From: Bacteroidales bacterium
GTDB lineage: Bacteria; Bacteroidota; Bacteroidia; Bacteroidales; VadinHA17
Length of the DNA stretch: 17,180 bases
Direction: 5' to 3'
Assembly (NCBI GenBank): GCA_017882245.1
Contig: JADGPV010000093.1
Location: 1 to 17,180 of the forward strand
In this document: positions 6,671 to 14,068 of the stretch, one piece after another
Position numbering within the stretch: the first letter of the stretch is position 1
Layout of the letters: every line of letters starts with the position of its first letter
Position numbers and translations under genes: made by a program
The notes under the pieces: model-generated
Databases searched by the model: none
Seen by the model: only the letters and a program-made list of their open reading frames with translations
What the model was told of the DNA's origin: nothing

Positions 6671-8185
6671 ATGCCATTCATTCCTTCTGTAATAAAGTGG
6701 ATAAACACGAGGAGAATTCACCAGATTGATCTTTTCAGGAAATATCCGGCTGAGATCCAGCAGGATGTTTTGACGCATCTCCTGACACAAAGCAAAGATA
6801 CTGTATGGGGAAGGGAACACGGGTATTCATCAGCCTCAACCTATGAGCAATTCCGCAATGCCGTCCCACTGCAGAGCTATGAGGAATTCATTCCTTATGT
6901 CGAAAGGCTGAGGGCCGGAGAGAAAAACCTTCTCTGGCCGGGAGAGGTGAAGTGGTTCGCCAAATCGTCAGGCACTACAAGCGCAAAGAGTAAATTCATC
7001 CCCATAACCAGAGAATCTCTCGAAGGAACGCATTACCGGGGAGCCAAAGACTGCCTGGTATTATACACCTCTCTAAACCCTGCAACCAGAATATTTCTGG
7101 GCAAGGGACTCACTCTGGGAGGGAGTCATCAGATCAACAACTTCAGCAACAGCTCATTATATGGTGACCTCTCGGCTATCCTCATTGAGAATGCTCCGGT
7201 CTATGCTGACCTGATACGCACTCCTCCGGCAAAAATTGCCCTGATCGAGGATTTTGAGGAGAAGATGAAGATGATAACTGAGAAAACTGTTGCTCTTAAT
7301 GTTACCAGCATTTCGGGAGTGCCATCATGGTATCTTGTACTTATAAGATACATCCTCAAAACTACCGGCAAGAATAACCTGCACGAGGTATGGCCTAACC
7401 TTGAGGTGTTCTTCCACGGAGGCGTAAGCTTTTTACCCTACAGGGAACAGTACCGGCAACTTCTTCCCAGCCCGAATATGCATTTCATGGAGACATATAA
7501 TGCTTCGGAAGGATTTTTTGCCATCCAGGATGACCTGTCTGACAGCTCTATGCTCCTGATGCTTGACTATGGAGTGTTTTATGAGTTTATTCCTGTGGAA
7601 GAGATCAACTCTGACAATCCGCGGACACTGACAATAGGAGAAGTTGAAAAAGGTGTAAACTATGCTATTGTAATATCGACAGACGGGGGTTTGTGGAGAT
7701 ACACCATTGGTGACACTATAGAATTTACCGGCCTCTTCCCCCACAAGATAAAGATATCAGGACGGACAAAGCATTTTATAAATGCCTTCGGCGAAGAAGT
7801 CATAATCGACAATGCGGAAAGAGCGCTGGAGAATGCATGCATGCGTACGGGTGCCCATATAAGTGATTACACAGCCGGACCGGTGTATATGGGGAATGAA
7901 ACAAGGGGAGCACATGAATGGGTAATAGAATTTGATAAAGACCCTGACAATCTTGATCACTTCATTAACGTACTTGATACTGCCCTTAAGTCAGTGAACT
8001 CTGATTATGAGGCCAAAAGATACAAGGATCTTACTCTCTCAAAACCGGTAATAAGAACAGTGCCGGCAGGCACTTTTTATAAATGGTTCAAGGAAAGAGA
8101 TAAGCTTGGCGGCCAGAATAAAATGCCCCGACTTTCAAATAACCGGGAATATGTCGAGAGTGTTCTGAAAACTGCAGGTATGTAA
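6671..8185 (+). CDS. GH3-family adenylating (acyl-acid amido synthetase-like) enzyme
   Basis: The 504-residue protein matches the GH3 family of the ANL adenylating superfamily along its whole length. Visible landmarks: KYP followed by the N-terminal WGREHGYSS stretch (46-54), the phosphate loop FAKSSGTTSAKSKFIPIT (96-113), the YNASEGFFAIQD nucleotide motif (276-287), LWRYTIGDTIEFTG (341-354) and FINAFGEEV (369-377). Plant GH3 enzymes adenylate jasmonate or auxin and join it to an amino acid. The bacterial homologues are widespread in Bacteroidota but their acid and amine substrates are not established, so only ATP-dependent carboxylate activation is predicted here. No signal peptide is seen, so it is cytoplasmic. 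It lies between recO and a deoxynucleoside kinase gene. A terminator-like hairpin sits in the last part of its reading frame (8059-8078). Family is secure, reaction unknown. Confidence 0.9.
   Translation: MPFIPSVIKWINTRRIHQIDLFRKYPAEIQQDVLTHLLTQSKDTVWGREHGYSSASTYEQFRNAVPLQSYEEFIPYVERLRAGEKNLLWPGEVKWFAKSSGTTSAKSKFIPITRESLEGTHYRGAKDCLVLYTSLNPATRIFLGKGLTLGGSHQINNFSNSSLYGDLSAILIENAPVYADLIRTPPAKIALIEDFEEKMKMITEKTVALNVTSISGVPSWYLVLIRYILKTTGKNNLHEVWPNLEVFFHGGVSFLPYREQYRQLLPSPNMHFMETYNASEGFFAIQDDLSDSSMLLMLDYGVFYEFIPVEEINSDNPRTLTIGEVEKGVNYAIVISTDGGLWRYTIGDTIEFTGLFPHKIKISGRTKHFINAFGEEVIIDNAERALENACMRTGAHISDYTAGPVYMGNETRGAHEWVIEFDKDPDNLDHFINVLDTALKSVNSDYEAKRYKDLTLSKPVIRTVPAGTFYKWFKERDKLGGQNKMPRLSNNREYVESVLKTAGM
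8059..8078 (+). other. Terminator-like hairpin inside the 3' end of the GH3 gene
   Basis: AGTGCC (8059-8064), loop GGCA, GGCACT (8069-8074), then a T run to 8078. The 6 bp stem is perfect and the T run is short. It lies about 110 b before the GH3 stop codon, so it may merely encode protein. Confidence 0.25.
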
Positions 8186-8227
8186 AATCTTTTTATCAAC
8201 ATACAGTTCTTCTCCCTCCCTTTTTTC

Positions 8228-8235
8228 TATATTTA
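8228..8235 (+). promoter_or_regulatory. Possible -7 box for the deoxynucleoside kinase gene
   Basis: TATATTTA matches TAnnTTTG except for the last base and starts 32 b before the ATG at 8260, in a T-rich 74 b gap. No -33 TTTG is visible. The gene may instead be read through from GH3. Confidence 0.3.
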
Positions 8236-8259
8236 AACTCAGATTTAAAGCAGTTTTTT

Positions 8260-8874
8260 ATGCACATAGCAATAGCAGGCAACATCGGATCAGGCAAGAC
8301 AACATTGGCAGGCCTGCTCTCAAAACATTACGGCTGGCAGGCTCATTATGAGGATGTTGACGATAATCCATATCTGAATGATTTCTATGAGGATATGCAG
8401 AGATGGTCATTCAACCTCCAGATTTACTTCCTGAATTCACGGTTCAGCCAGGTGCTTGAAATTAAGAAGGCAAAGAACACCATTGTTCAGGACCGCACGA
8501 TCTACGAAGATGCATATATTTTCGCTCCTAACCTTCATGCTATGGGGCTGATGTCGACCCGTGACTTTGAAAATTATTTCACCCTGTTCAAATTGATGAG
8601 TTCACTTGTTGAACCGCCTGATCTCCTACTCTATCTCAGAGCTTCAGTGCCTACTCTTGTCAGCCAGATACAGAAACGCGGCAGGGAGTATGAAAGCTCA
8701 ATCAGGATCGATTACCTCAAGCGTCTTAATGAACGCTACGAGGCATGGATTGAATCTTACAAGCTGGGGAAGCTGCTGATACTCGAAGCTGACTACTACG
8801 ATTTCCCTGAGAACAAGGAACACCTCAGTGAGGTTATAGATAAGATCAATGCCGAACTGCACGGGCTCTTCTGA
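8260..8874 (+). CDS. Deoxynucleoside kinase (dCK/dGK-type)
   Basis: The 204-residue protein has the deoxynucleoside kinase fold motifs: P-loop GNIGSGKTT (7-15), the acidic YED (30-32) where the catalytic base Glu is expected, DRTIYED (78-84) as the D/E-R-S-type motif, and a lid with KRGREYE (139-145). The family uses ATP to phosphorylate deoxyadenosine, deoxyguanosine, deoxycytidine or thymidine for dNTP salvage in the cytoplasm. Which nucleoside it prefers cannot be read safely from the sequence. Length fits bacterial dAK/dGK proteins. It starts 74 b after the GH3 gene and is followed within 25 b by a strong intrinsic terminator, which closes the recO-GH3-kinase stretch. Family assignment is secure. 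Confidence 0.92.
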   Translation: MHIAIAGNIGSGKTTLAGLLSKHYGWQAHYEDVDDNPYLNDFYEDMQRWSFNLQIYFLNSRFSQVLEIKKAKNTIVQDRTIYEDAYIFAPNLHAMGLMSTRDFENYFTLFKLMSSLVEPPDLLLYLRASVPTLVSQIQKRGREYESSIRIDYLKRLNERYEAWIESYKLGKLLILEADYYDFPENKEHLSEVIDKINAELHGLF

Positions 8875-8898
8875 AATTTTATAAAAACAGCGTGCCTG

Positions 8899-8924
8899 AA
8901 CCATCCGTAGTGATGGTTTTTTTT
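8899..8924 (+). terminator. Rho-independent terminator after the deoxynucleoside kinase gene
   Basis: AACCATC (8899-8905), loop CGTAGT, and GATGGTT (8912-8918) form a perfect 7 bp stem followed by a run of eight T (8917-8924). It lies 25 b after the kinase stop codon and before the M16 gene, separating the two transcripts. Confidence 0.8.
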
Positions 8925-8957
8925 CTAAATTTGGTGAACATAGTCAAGTCAATGTCT

Positions 8958-8965
8958 TAAATTTT
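8958..8965 (+). promoter_or_regulatory. Possible -7 box for the M16 protease gene
   Basis: TAAATTTT matches TAnnTTTG except for the last base and starts 24 b before the ATG at 8982. A TTTG occurs at 8930-8933, but the 24 b spacer is longer than the usual 19-21. Confidence 0.3.
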
Positions 8966-8981
8966 AAAATCAGTAAAAATC

Positions 8982-11795
8982 ATGAAAAGATTTCTCTTTT
9001 TCTCAGTGCTTATTGCTGTCAGCATGGCATCCGCCGCCCAGGCAACAACCAGCAGCAATGTACCCATCGACCCTGAATACCGTATCGGGAAGCTCGGAAA
9101 CGGACTTACATACTATATCAGGCATAACACAGAGCCGGCCGGAAGAGCCAGCTATTATATTATCCAGAATGTGGGGTCAATACTTGAGAAAAACAGTCAG
9201 AATGGCCTTGCACATTTCCTTGAGCACATGGCATTAAATGGAACTGAGCACTTTCCCGGCAAAAGTATTCTGAATACCCTCGAACGTCATGGAGTTGAGT
9301 TTGGTTCTGATATTAACGCTTACACAAGCTGGGACGAAACGGTTTATAACATGAGCGATGTGCCTGTTGACAAACCCGGGCTGGTCGATACATGTCTGAT
9401 GATACTTGCCGATTGGTCGGATTTCATTACGCTGTCAGATGAAGAGATCAACAAGGAAAGGGGTGTTATTATTGAGGAGTGGCGATCAAGACGCGACGCC
9501 TCCTGGAGAATGATGAACCAGATGTTACCCGTCTTATTTGAAGGTTCACAATATGCAGTCAGGGATATTATAGGTGACACCCTTGTTCTTAAAACCTTCA
9601 ATCCTGATACATTGCGTGATTTTTATCGTCAGTGGTACCGTACTGACCTGCAGGCTATTGCCATTGTCGGGGATATTGATGTTAATGCAGTTGAAAATAA
9701 AATAAAAGACATCTTTTCTTCCATCCCGGCAGTTGCGAATGCAGCCCCGCGACCTGAAAACCTCCTCGTTCCAAAACCGGGAACCAAATACCTGCTTGTG
9801 ACTGATCCTGAAGCCTCTGAGACTTCTGTAAGCATTATAACAATCGACCGTGAACCTGACAAAAGAGCCAGGGACGAAGAATATATGCGTGACGGATTTG
9901 TTACTGGCCTGATGAATGCCATGATGCGAAACCGGTTCAGCGAGATAGTGCAGAAAGGTACACCCCCGTTCATATCGGGATCATTGAATTATAATTCATT
10001 CCTGGCAAGAGATTACAATGCGCTTACTCTGTCGGCAACAGTGCGTGACAACGAGGAGAGCAAAGCTTTCGAAGCTGCACTTACCGAATACGAAAGAGCA
10101 CGCAGATACGGTTTCACTGAGGGTGAGCTTAAAAGGGCCAAAGCGACTATGCTTTCCAACTTCGAGAACATATACAAACAGAAAGATAAGATAAATAATG
10201 ATGACTGGGCTTCACAGATCAGGGATAACTTCCTCTCCGGTGAACCCATTCCGTCACTCGATGTACAATATGAATACTATAAACGGATCCTGCCTGCAAT
10301 TACTAAAGAAGAGGTCTCTGCCAGACTGAAAGGCCTTGCTGTTGATGATAACAGCTTCATTCTTGTTGAAGGGCCGAGTGACAGACAGCATCTTACCGAA
10401 GGGGAGGTTTTTGATCTTGTGAAAAAAGTCAAAAATGCAGAGATAAGCCCCTATGAAGACATTACCGGCGGTCCCGATCTGATAAGCGAAACCCTCAGCG
10501 GAGCAGCAGTCGTAAAAACTATGCCACTGACACAGTTCAGTGCCACAGAATGGACACTTGCAAATGGCGCAAAGATCGTCTATAAGCATGCTGACTTTGA
10601 AAAAGATAACGTGACAATATCCGGATATGCATTCGGCGGTTCATCATTATATGCTGACTCGCTTGTACCGTCACTTGCCTTGTTCTCGCAGATAATTTCA
10701 ATGTATGGTGCCGGGGATTTTGACAATGTCACCCTGACAAAAATGCTTGCCGGTAAAAAGGCATCTGTTTCCCTTGGCATACAGGAGACAATGCAGACCG
10801 TTTCAGGCTCAGCTACCCCCAGGGACTTTGAAACAATGATGCAGCTTCTGTACCTGCGTTTCGCAAAGCCAAACTACAACAAGGAAGCATTTGATGCAAT
10901 TGTCGGCCGATACAAAGCTGTGGTGACTGCTATGCAGAAAGATCCCAACAAGATGATGTCTGACAGCCTCAGCCTGAACATGACCGGTTACCATCCCCGT
11001 ACATTCATCATGACTCCGGAATCTATGAAAGCCATAAAGTATGAGGATGTGAATTACATATACGGTACAGCCTTCGATGACGCATCGGCATTTACATTCT
11101 TCATTACCGGCAATATCGATGAGGCGGTCGCAAAGGATTTGGCCATGAAGTATATAGGCTCACTTCCCTCGAAACATATTGCCAGGACATGGAAAGATCT
11201 TGGAATAAGACAGCCGCATGGCATTGTAAAAAAAGAAATAGCTGTACCCCTGGCTGTTCCCAAGGCAACAGTAATAATGAGCTATACGGCTGGTGCAAAG
11301 TATAAACCTGCCAGCTATATTGCAATGGATGTGCTGAAAGGTATCCTCGACCTGGTCTATACTGAAAAGATTCGCGAAGATGAAGGCGGCACCTACGGGG
11401 TAAGTCTGAACACTTCGTCGCAGAAGAGACCGGTTGAAAAGGCAGACCTTTTTATTGCCTTTGAATGTGATCCGGAGAGGGCTTCCGAATTAAAGGAAAT
11501 CATATACCGGGAGTTGCAGGAAATTGCCAAAAACGGTCCCTCGAAAACCAACCTGGAAAAAGTAGTCAGCAACCTGCTGAAAAACCGCGAGGAAGACTTG
11601 CTGCACAATAACTATTGGTCAAATACAATAAGAAACTATTATTTGACAGGCATAGATAATAATAATAAAAGGAATTTTGCAGATATCATTAACAGCCTAA
11701 CGGTCAAGGATATGAGGAAAGTGGTTAAAAAATATCTGGCAAAAGCTGATCTTCTCGAGATGGTATTTGTGCCTGAGAAGAAAAGCGCAGAATAA
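8982..11795 (+). CDS. Exported two-half M16 zinc metalloprotease (pitrilysin/PqqL type)
   Basis: The 937-residue protein starts with a signal peptide (about 1-21, ending near AQA). The N-terminal half is a catalytic M16 domain with the inverted zinc motif HFLEH (78-82), where E81 is the base, and the distal zinc ligand E159 in EINKERGVIIEEW. The C-terminal half repeats the M16 fold without HxxEH, but keeps the REDEGGTYGV segment that in this family contributes the substrate-binding Arg/Tyr. This single-chain, two-half form of over 900 residues is the pitrilysin/PqqL layout. Such enzymes form a clam-shell chamber and degrade peptides. With its signal peptide it should act in the periplasm or at the outer membrane. 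It follows a terminator, so it has its own promoter. The lipoprotein gene begins about 61 b downstream and may be co-transcribed. Family is very secure; substrate unknown. Confidence 0.94.
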   Translation: MKRFLFFSVLIAVSMASAAQATTSSNVPIDPEYRIGKLGNGLTYYIRHNTEPAGRASYYIIQNVGSILEKNSQNGLAHFLEHMALNGTEHFPGKSILNTLERHGVEFGSDINAYTSWDETVYNMSDVPVDKPGLVDTCLMILADWSDFITLSDEEINKERGVIIEEWRSRRDASWRMMNQMLPVLFEGSQYAVRDIIGDTLVLKTFNPDTLRDFYRQWYRTDLQAIAIVGDIDVNAVENKIKDIFSSIPAVANAAPRPENLLVPKPGTKYLLVTDPEASETSVSIITIDREPDKRARDEEYMRDGFVTGLMNAMMRNRFSEIVQKGTPPFISGSLNYNSFLARDYNALTLSATVRDNEESKAFEAALTEYERARRYGFTEGELKRAKATMLSNFENIYKQKDKINNDDWASQIRDNFLSGEPIPSLDVQYEYYKRILPAITKEEVSARLKGLAVDDNSFILVEGPSDRQHLTEGEVFDLVKKVKNAEISPYEDITGGPDLISETLSGAAVVKTMPLTQFSATEWTLANGAKIVYKHADFEKDNVTISGYAFGGSSLYADSLVPSLALFSQIISMYGAGDFDNVTLTKMLAGKKASVSLGIQETMQTVSGSATPRDFETMMQLLYLRFAKPNYNKEAFDAIVGRYKAVVTAMQKDPNKMMSDSLSLNMTGYHPRTFIMTPESMKAIKYEDVNYIYGTAFDDASAFTFFITGNIDEAVAKDLAMKYIGSLPSKHIARTWKDLGIRQPHGIVKKEIAVPLAVPKATVIMSYTAGAKYKPASYIAMDVLKGILDLVYTEKIREDEGGTYGVSLNTSSQKRPVEKADLFIAFECDPERASELKEIIYRELQEIAKNGPSKTNLEKVVSNLLKNREEDLLHNNYWSNTIRNYYLTGIDNNNKRNFADIINSLTVKDMRKVVKKYLAKADLLEMVFVPEKKSAE

Positions 11796-11834
11796 TAAAA
11801 AAAAGGATGTAACTTGCTGTTCATAAGCCGTGCT

Positions 11835-11842
11835 TAAGGAGG
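11835..11842 (+). promoter_or_regulatory. Perfect Shine-Dalgarno sequence TAAGGAGG
   Basis: TAAGGAGG is complementary to the 16S rRNA 3' end and lies 14 b before the ATG at 11857, farther than the usual 5-9 b. Strong Shine-Dalgarno sites are rare in Bacteroidota and no other gene here has one. It rules against the in-frame GTG at 11830 as the start, because the site would then lie inside the gene. Confidence 0.5.
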
Positions 11843-11856
11843 CACCTGCATCTGCT

Positions 11857-12900
11857 ATGAAAAAGAGAATCTCCCTGTTAATTGCGCTGCTCCTGATCGT
11901 AATTTCCTGTAATGACCCGGAAACAACTGTCACTGACTACGTCAGGCATGACGGCTCGGTACTGAGAAAGGCGGAGCTGAAATATGATAAGAATGAACTT
12001 GCCCTGAAAGATTATGGCATACCGGTTGACAGCACCTGGAAACTACATGATTCTTTGAGCATTTCGGATCAGGGAGACACAACCTGGTTCCTGCTTGCTG
12101 AGAAGCTTTTTGAATCGGTCGACGAGATAAATAAGTCATATCTGGCCGATACTGGAAAAAACAGCAATGTTCCACGCTCCTCATTTTTTGAGCATAAATT
12201 CAAATGGTTTACAACCGTCTTTTACTTCTCGGAAAAATGTGGCAAAAGCCTTATACACGGGTATCCGGCCGCGAATTTCCTCAACACTGAAGAGATTGAA
12301 TTCAGGAACATGCCAGCATTCAAACGGGAGGAAATGCTTGCGGGGCCTGACAGCCTTAGATACAAGGCACTTAGCGATAGTCTTGATGAACATACTGCAA
12401 AATGGATGGTAAGATCATTTATCTCGGAATGGATTGAAGAAACAGGAGCTATGTGCATAGCTTCAGGAAAAGACACTCTTGTCAAGGAAATTCTCAGAGC
12501 TCATAAAACAGAATTCGACACACTGATCCTGCTCAATCCCGACTTCAGTAAGTCATATGCCAGAATAATAGGCGACAGCATCTACAAAAAATTTCAGCCC
12601 GAACTTGACAGTGCCATCAAAGTCTCCGATGAGAAATTGGACAGGTCATTTTCATTCAAAGACTATACAATGCAGATTGTGATGCCCGAAAAAGTCAAAT
12701 CGTCCAACGGTTACCTGATGCCAGGTGGCGAAGTTGCATGGCCCGTGAAAGGGGAGCTCTTTCTTACTGATGATTATATCATTTGGGCAGAAACCAAAGA
12801 GGTAAATTACTGGGCGATATTTCTTACAGCCCTTGTTTTATTGATAATCCCGTTTGAAATAATAAAACATATCAGAAAAAAACCGGATATAAAGGAATGA
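11857..12900 (+). CDS. Unrecognised lipoprotein with an additional C-terminal membrane helix
   Basis: From the ATG at 11857 the protein has 347 residues and starts MKKRISLLIALLLIVISC, a lipoprotein signal with Cys18 as the lipidated residue. An in-frame GTG at 11830 would add nine residues ahead of the signal and is unlikely. The middle (about 19-315) is charged and mostly helical in character, with acidic and aromatic segments and no motif that I recognise. The end has a hydrophobic segment (about 319-337, WAIFLTALVLLIIPF) followed by a basic tail HIRKKPDIKE, suggesting a membrane helix with its end in the cytoplasm. A lipid anchor plus a helix would tether the domain to the inner membrane at both ends. 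It follows the M16 protease gene by about 61 b on the same strand and may share its transcript. It is convergent with the 2H phosphoesterase gene. Function unknown. Confidence 0.75.
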   Translation: MKKRISLLIALLLIVISCNDPETTVTDYVRHDGSVLRKAELKYDKNELALKDYGIPVDSTWKLHDSLSISDQGDTTWFLLAEKLFESVDEINKSYLADTGKNSNVPRSSFFEHKFKWFTTVFYFSEKCGKSLIHGYPAANFLNTEEIEFRNMPAFKREEMLAGPDSLRYKALSDSLDEHTAKWMVRSFISEWIEETGAMCIASGKDTLVKEILRAHKTEFDTLILLNPDFSKSYARIIGDSIYKKFQPELDSAIKVSDEKLDRSFSFKDYTMQIVMPEKVKSSNGYLMPGGEVAWPVKGELFLTDDYIIWAETKEVNYWAIFLTALVLLIIPFEIIKHIRKKPDIKE

Positions 12901-12909
12901 TATCCCCGT

Positions 12910-13488
12910 TTATTCCCTTCTTCCGAACGGAAATTCTTCCAGGATGTACCAGTGCCGGCCGTTATGTTTTAAAAGGAAAATACTATTAACCTCGAATGAT
13001 GCCTTGAACTTTTCTTCCTGAAGTTCAGACCATGCTTCGCTGAATGCCGATTTTGTCAAATCTCTCGTCGCTACTGTCATATGAGGCTGCACATCTTTCA
13101 TGATTTCTTCAGGAGTGAAATTTAATTCTGTCTGGAGCATTTCTTTCAGGTGCGAGTGCAGCTCTTTTAAAGGTTCATGGTCAATTATATTTATATAAAT
13201 CACTCTTGGCGGAAAGGCGCCAAAACCGTCAAGATTAACTTTAAATGGCTTCCTTTCTGAAGCGAACCTGAGGAGAGCCTGTGACATAAAGACCTCATCC
13301 CTTTCGCTTCGATTAAAAGGCCCCTGAAGTGTTATATGAGCTGGCGATTTAAGAGCATGGCCGGCACCATAATCAGTTAGCATCCTTTCCTTTATGCTCC
13401 TGATCTGATCTCTCAGCTTATCATGAGGAATAAGCGCAATAAAATAAAGACTGACATTCCTGTCAGGCTGCCTTTTCTCCGGATGCAT
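12910..13488 (-). CDS. 2H phosphoesterase / 2'-5' RNA ligase-like (LigT family) protein
   Basis: The 192-residue protein has the two HxTx motifs that define the 2H superfamily: HITL at 51-54 (in PAHITLQGPF) and HMTV at 136-139 (in QPHMTVATRD). The spacing of about 85 residues and the total length fit LigT/YjcG-like proteins. Members act on 2'-5' linkages, cyclic phosphates or cyclic dinucleotide-like bonds in RNA and nucleotides. The natural substrate of this group is not established, so ligase activity should not be assumed. No signal peptide is seen, so it is cytoplasmic. It starts 2 b after the small lipoprotein gene ends, so the two are almost certainly one transcript. Its stop lies 9 b from that of the plus-strand lipoprotein gene. 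Fold assignment is secure, reaction is not. Confidence 0.9.
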   Translation of the reverse strand: MHPEKRQPDRNVSLYFIALIPHDKLRDQIRSIKERMLTDYGAGHALKSPAHITLQGPFNRSERDEVFMSQALLRFASERKPFKVNLDGFGAFPPRVIYINIIDHEPLKELHSHLKEMLQTELNFTPEEIMKDVQPHMTVATRDLTKSAFSEAWSELQEEKFKASFEVNSIFLLKHNGRHWYILEEFPFGRRE

Positions 13489-13490
13489 TG

Positions 13491-13889
13491 TTATTCAAAC
13501 CAGGTTTTGATGAAAACCTCACGGTCATGCTGCAGGTCCGTCGCCCTGTAAGAGACCGAAGAATCATTTTCAAGGGTATACACCCAGTATCCGGAGACTA
13601 TCCCCGGACTGTAAAACGTTCTTCTTAAATAGAGCCTGTCACCTTCTGAAAATTCACATTTTTTACCATATGCGGATATCTTCCCATACATATCTTCCAT
13701 CGATGTCTTTACCCAGATAATATTAGGTCCGTCATAGTTTTCAGGACCGGTATGGCGGTAATCCATGAAAACACCAACATATTTTCTCGTAATTATCAAT
13801 TCATCCTCTGCAATCCCGGTAGAGGCTTTTTTTGAAGAGCCGCAGGAAACGGTTAAGGCCAGTATCAGCAGAAATAATAGTTTCTTCAT
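13491..13889 (-). CDS. Small lipoprotein of unknown function
   Basis: From the ATG at 13889 the protein has 132 residues, beginning MKKLLFLLILALTVSC with a lipobox and Cys16 as the lipidation site, followed by GSSKK. An ATG three codons upstream (13898) is also possible; the MKK start gives the more typical signal peptide. The mature part, about 115 residues, is probably beta-rich, with motifs such as YVGVFMDYRHTGPENYDGP and YSPGIVSGYWVYTLE. I do not recognise the family. The residues after Cys (GSSKK) lack the acidic cluster associated with surface-exported Bacteroidota lipoproteins, so a periplasm-facing location is more likely. It is the first gene of a two-gene unit with the LigT-like gene 2 b downstream. 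The gene looks real: clean signal, tight spacing and full-length open frame. Confidence 0.78.
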   Translation of the reverse strand: MKKLLFLLILALTVSCGSSKKASTGIAEDELIITRKYVGVFMDYRHTGPENYDGPNIIWVKTSMEDMYGKISAYGKKCEFSEGDRLYLRRTFYSPGIVSGYWVYTLENDSSVSYRATDLQHDREVFIKTWFE

Positions 13890-13999
13890 CAGAATCATTG
13901 TTCTTCCGACATATTCATACTACCCTTTACGGGCGGTTCAGTACATAAAATTACTACTTTTCCACGACTAAATTTCCTGAAATTGAATTTTTACTCATA

Positions 14000-14028
14000 T
14001 TTGTAACCTCAGAGTCAGAATTATATTG
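14000..14028 (+). promoter_or_regulatory. Possible promoter of the cdsA-like gene
   Basis: TTTG (14000-14003) and TATATTG (14022-14028) are 18 b apart, close to the Bacteroidota TTTG-N19-TAnnTTTG arrangement with one T missing in the -7 box. It lies 47 b before the ATG at 14069. The surrounding 13890-14068 region is A/T-rich, holds no gene, and also contains a short palindrome at 13971-13984. Confidence 0.4.
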
Positions 14029-14068
14029 CGTTTTTTAACGGAACAATTGCATTGAGAACAAAATCCTT

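Noticed and set aside
9013..11824. Many antisense and off-frame open frames across the M16 gene
   Set aside because: They lie under a single full-length, motif-complete protease frame and have no signals of their own.
11830..11856. GTG start giving nine extra residues on the lipoprotein
   Set aside because: It would put a non-signal stretch before the lipoprotein signal peptide and place the TAAGGAGG site inside the gene.
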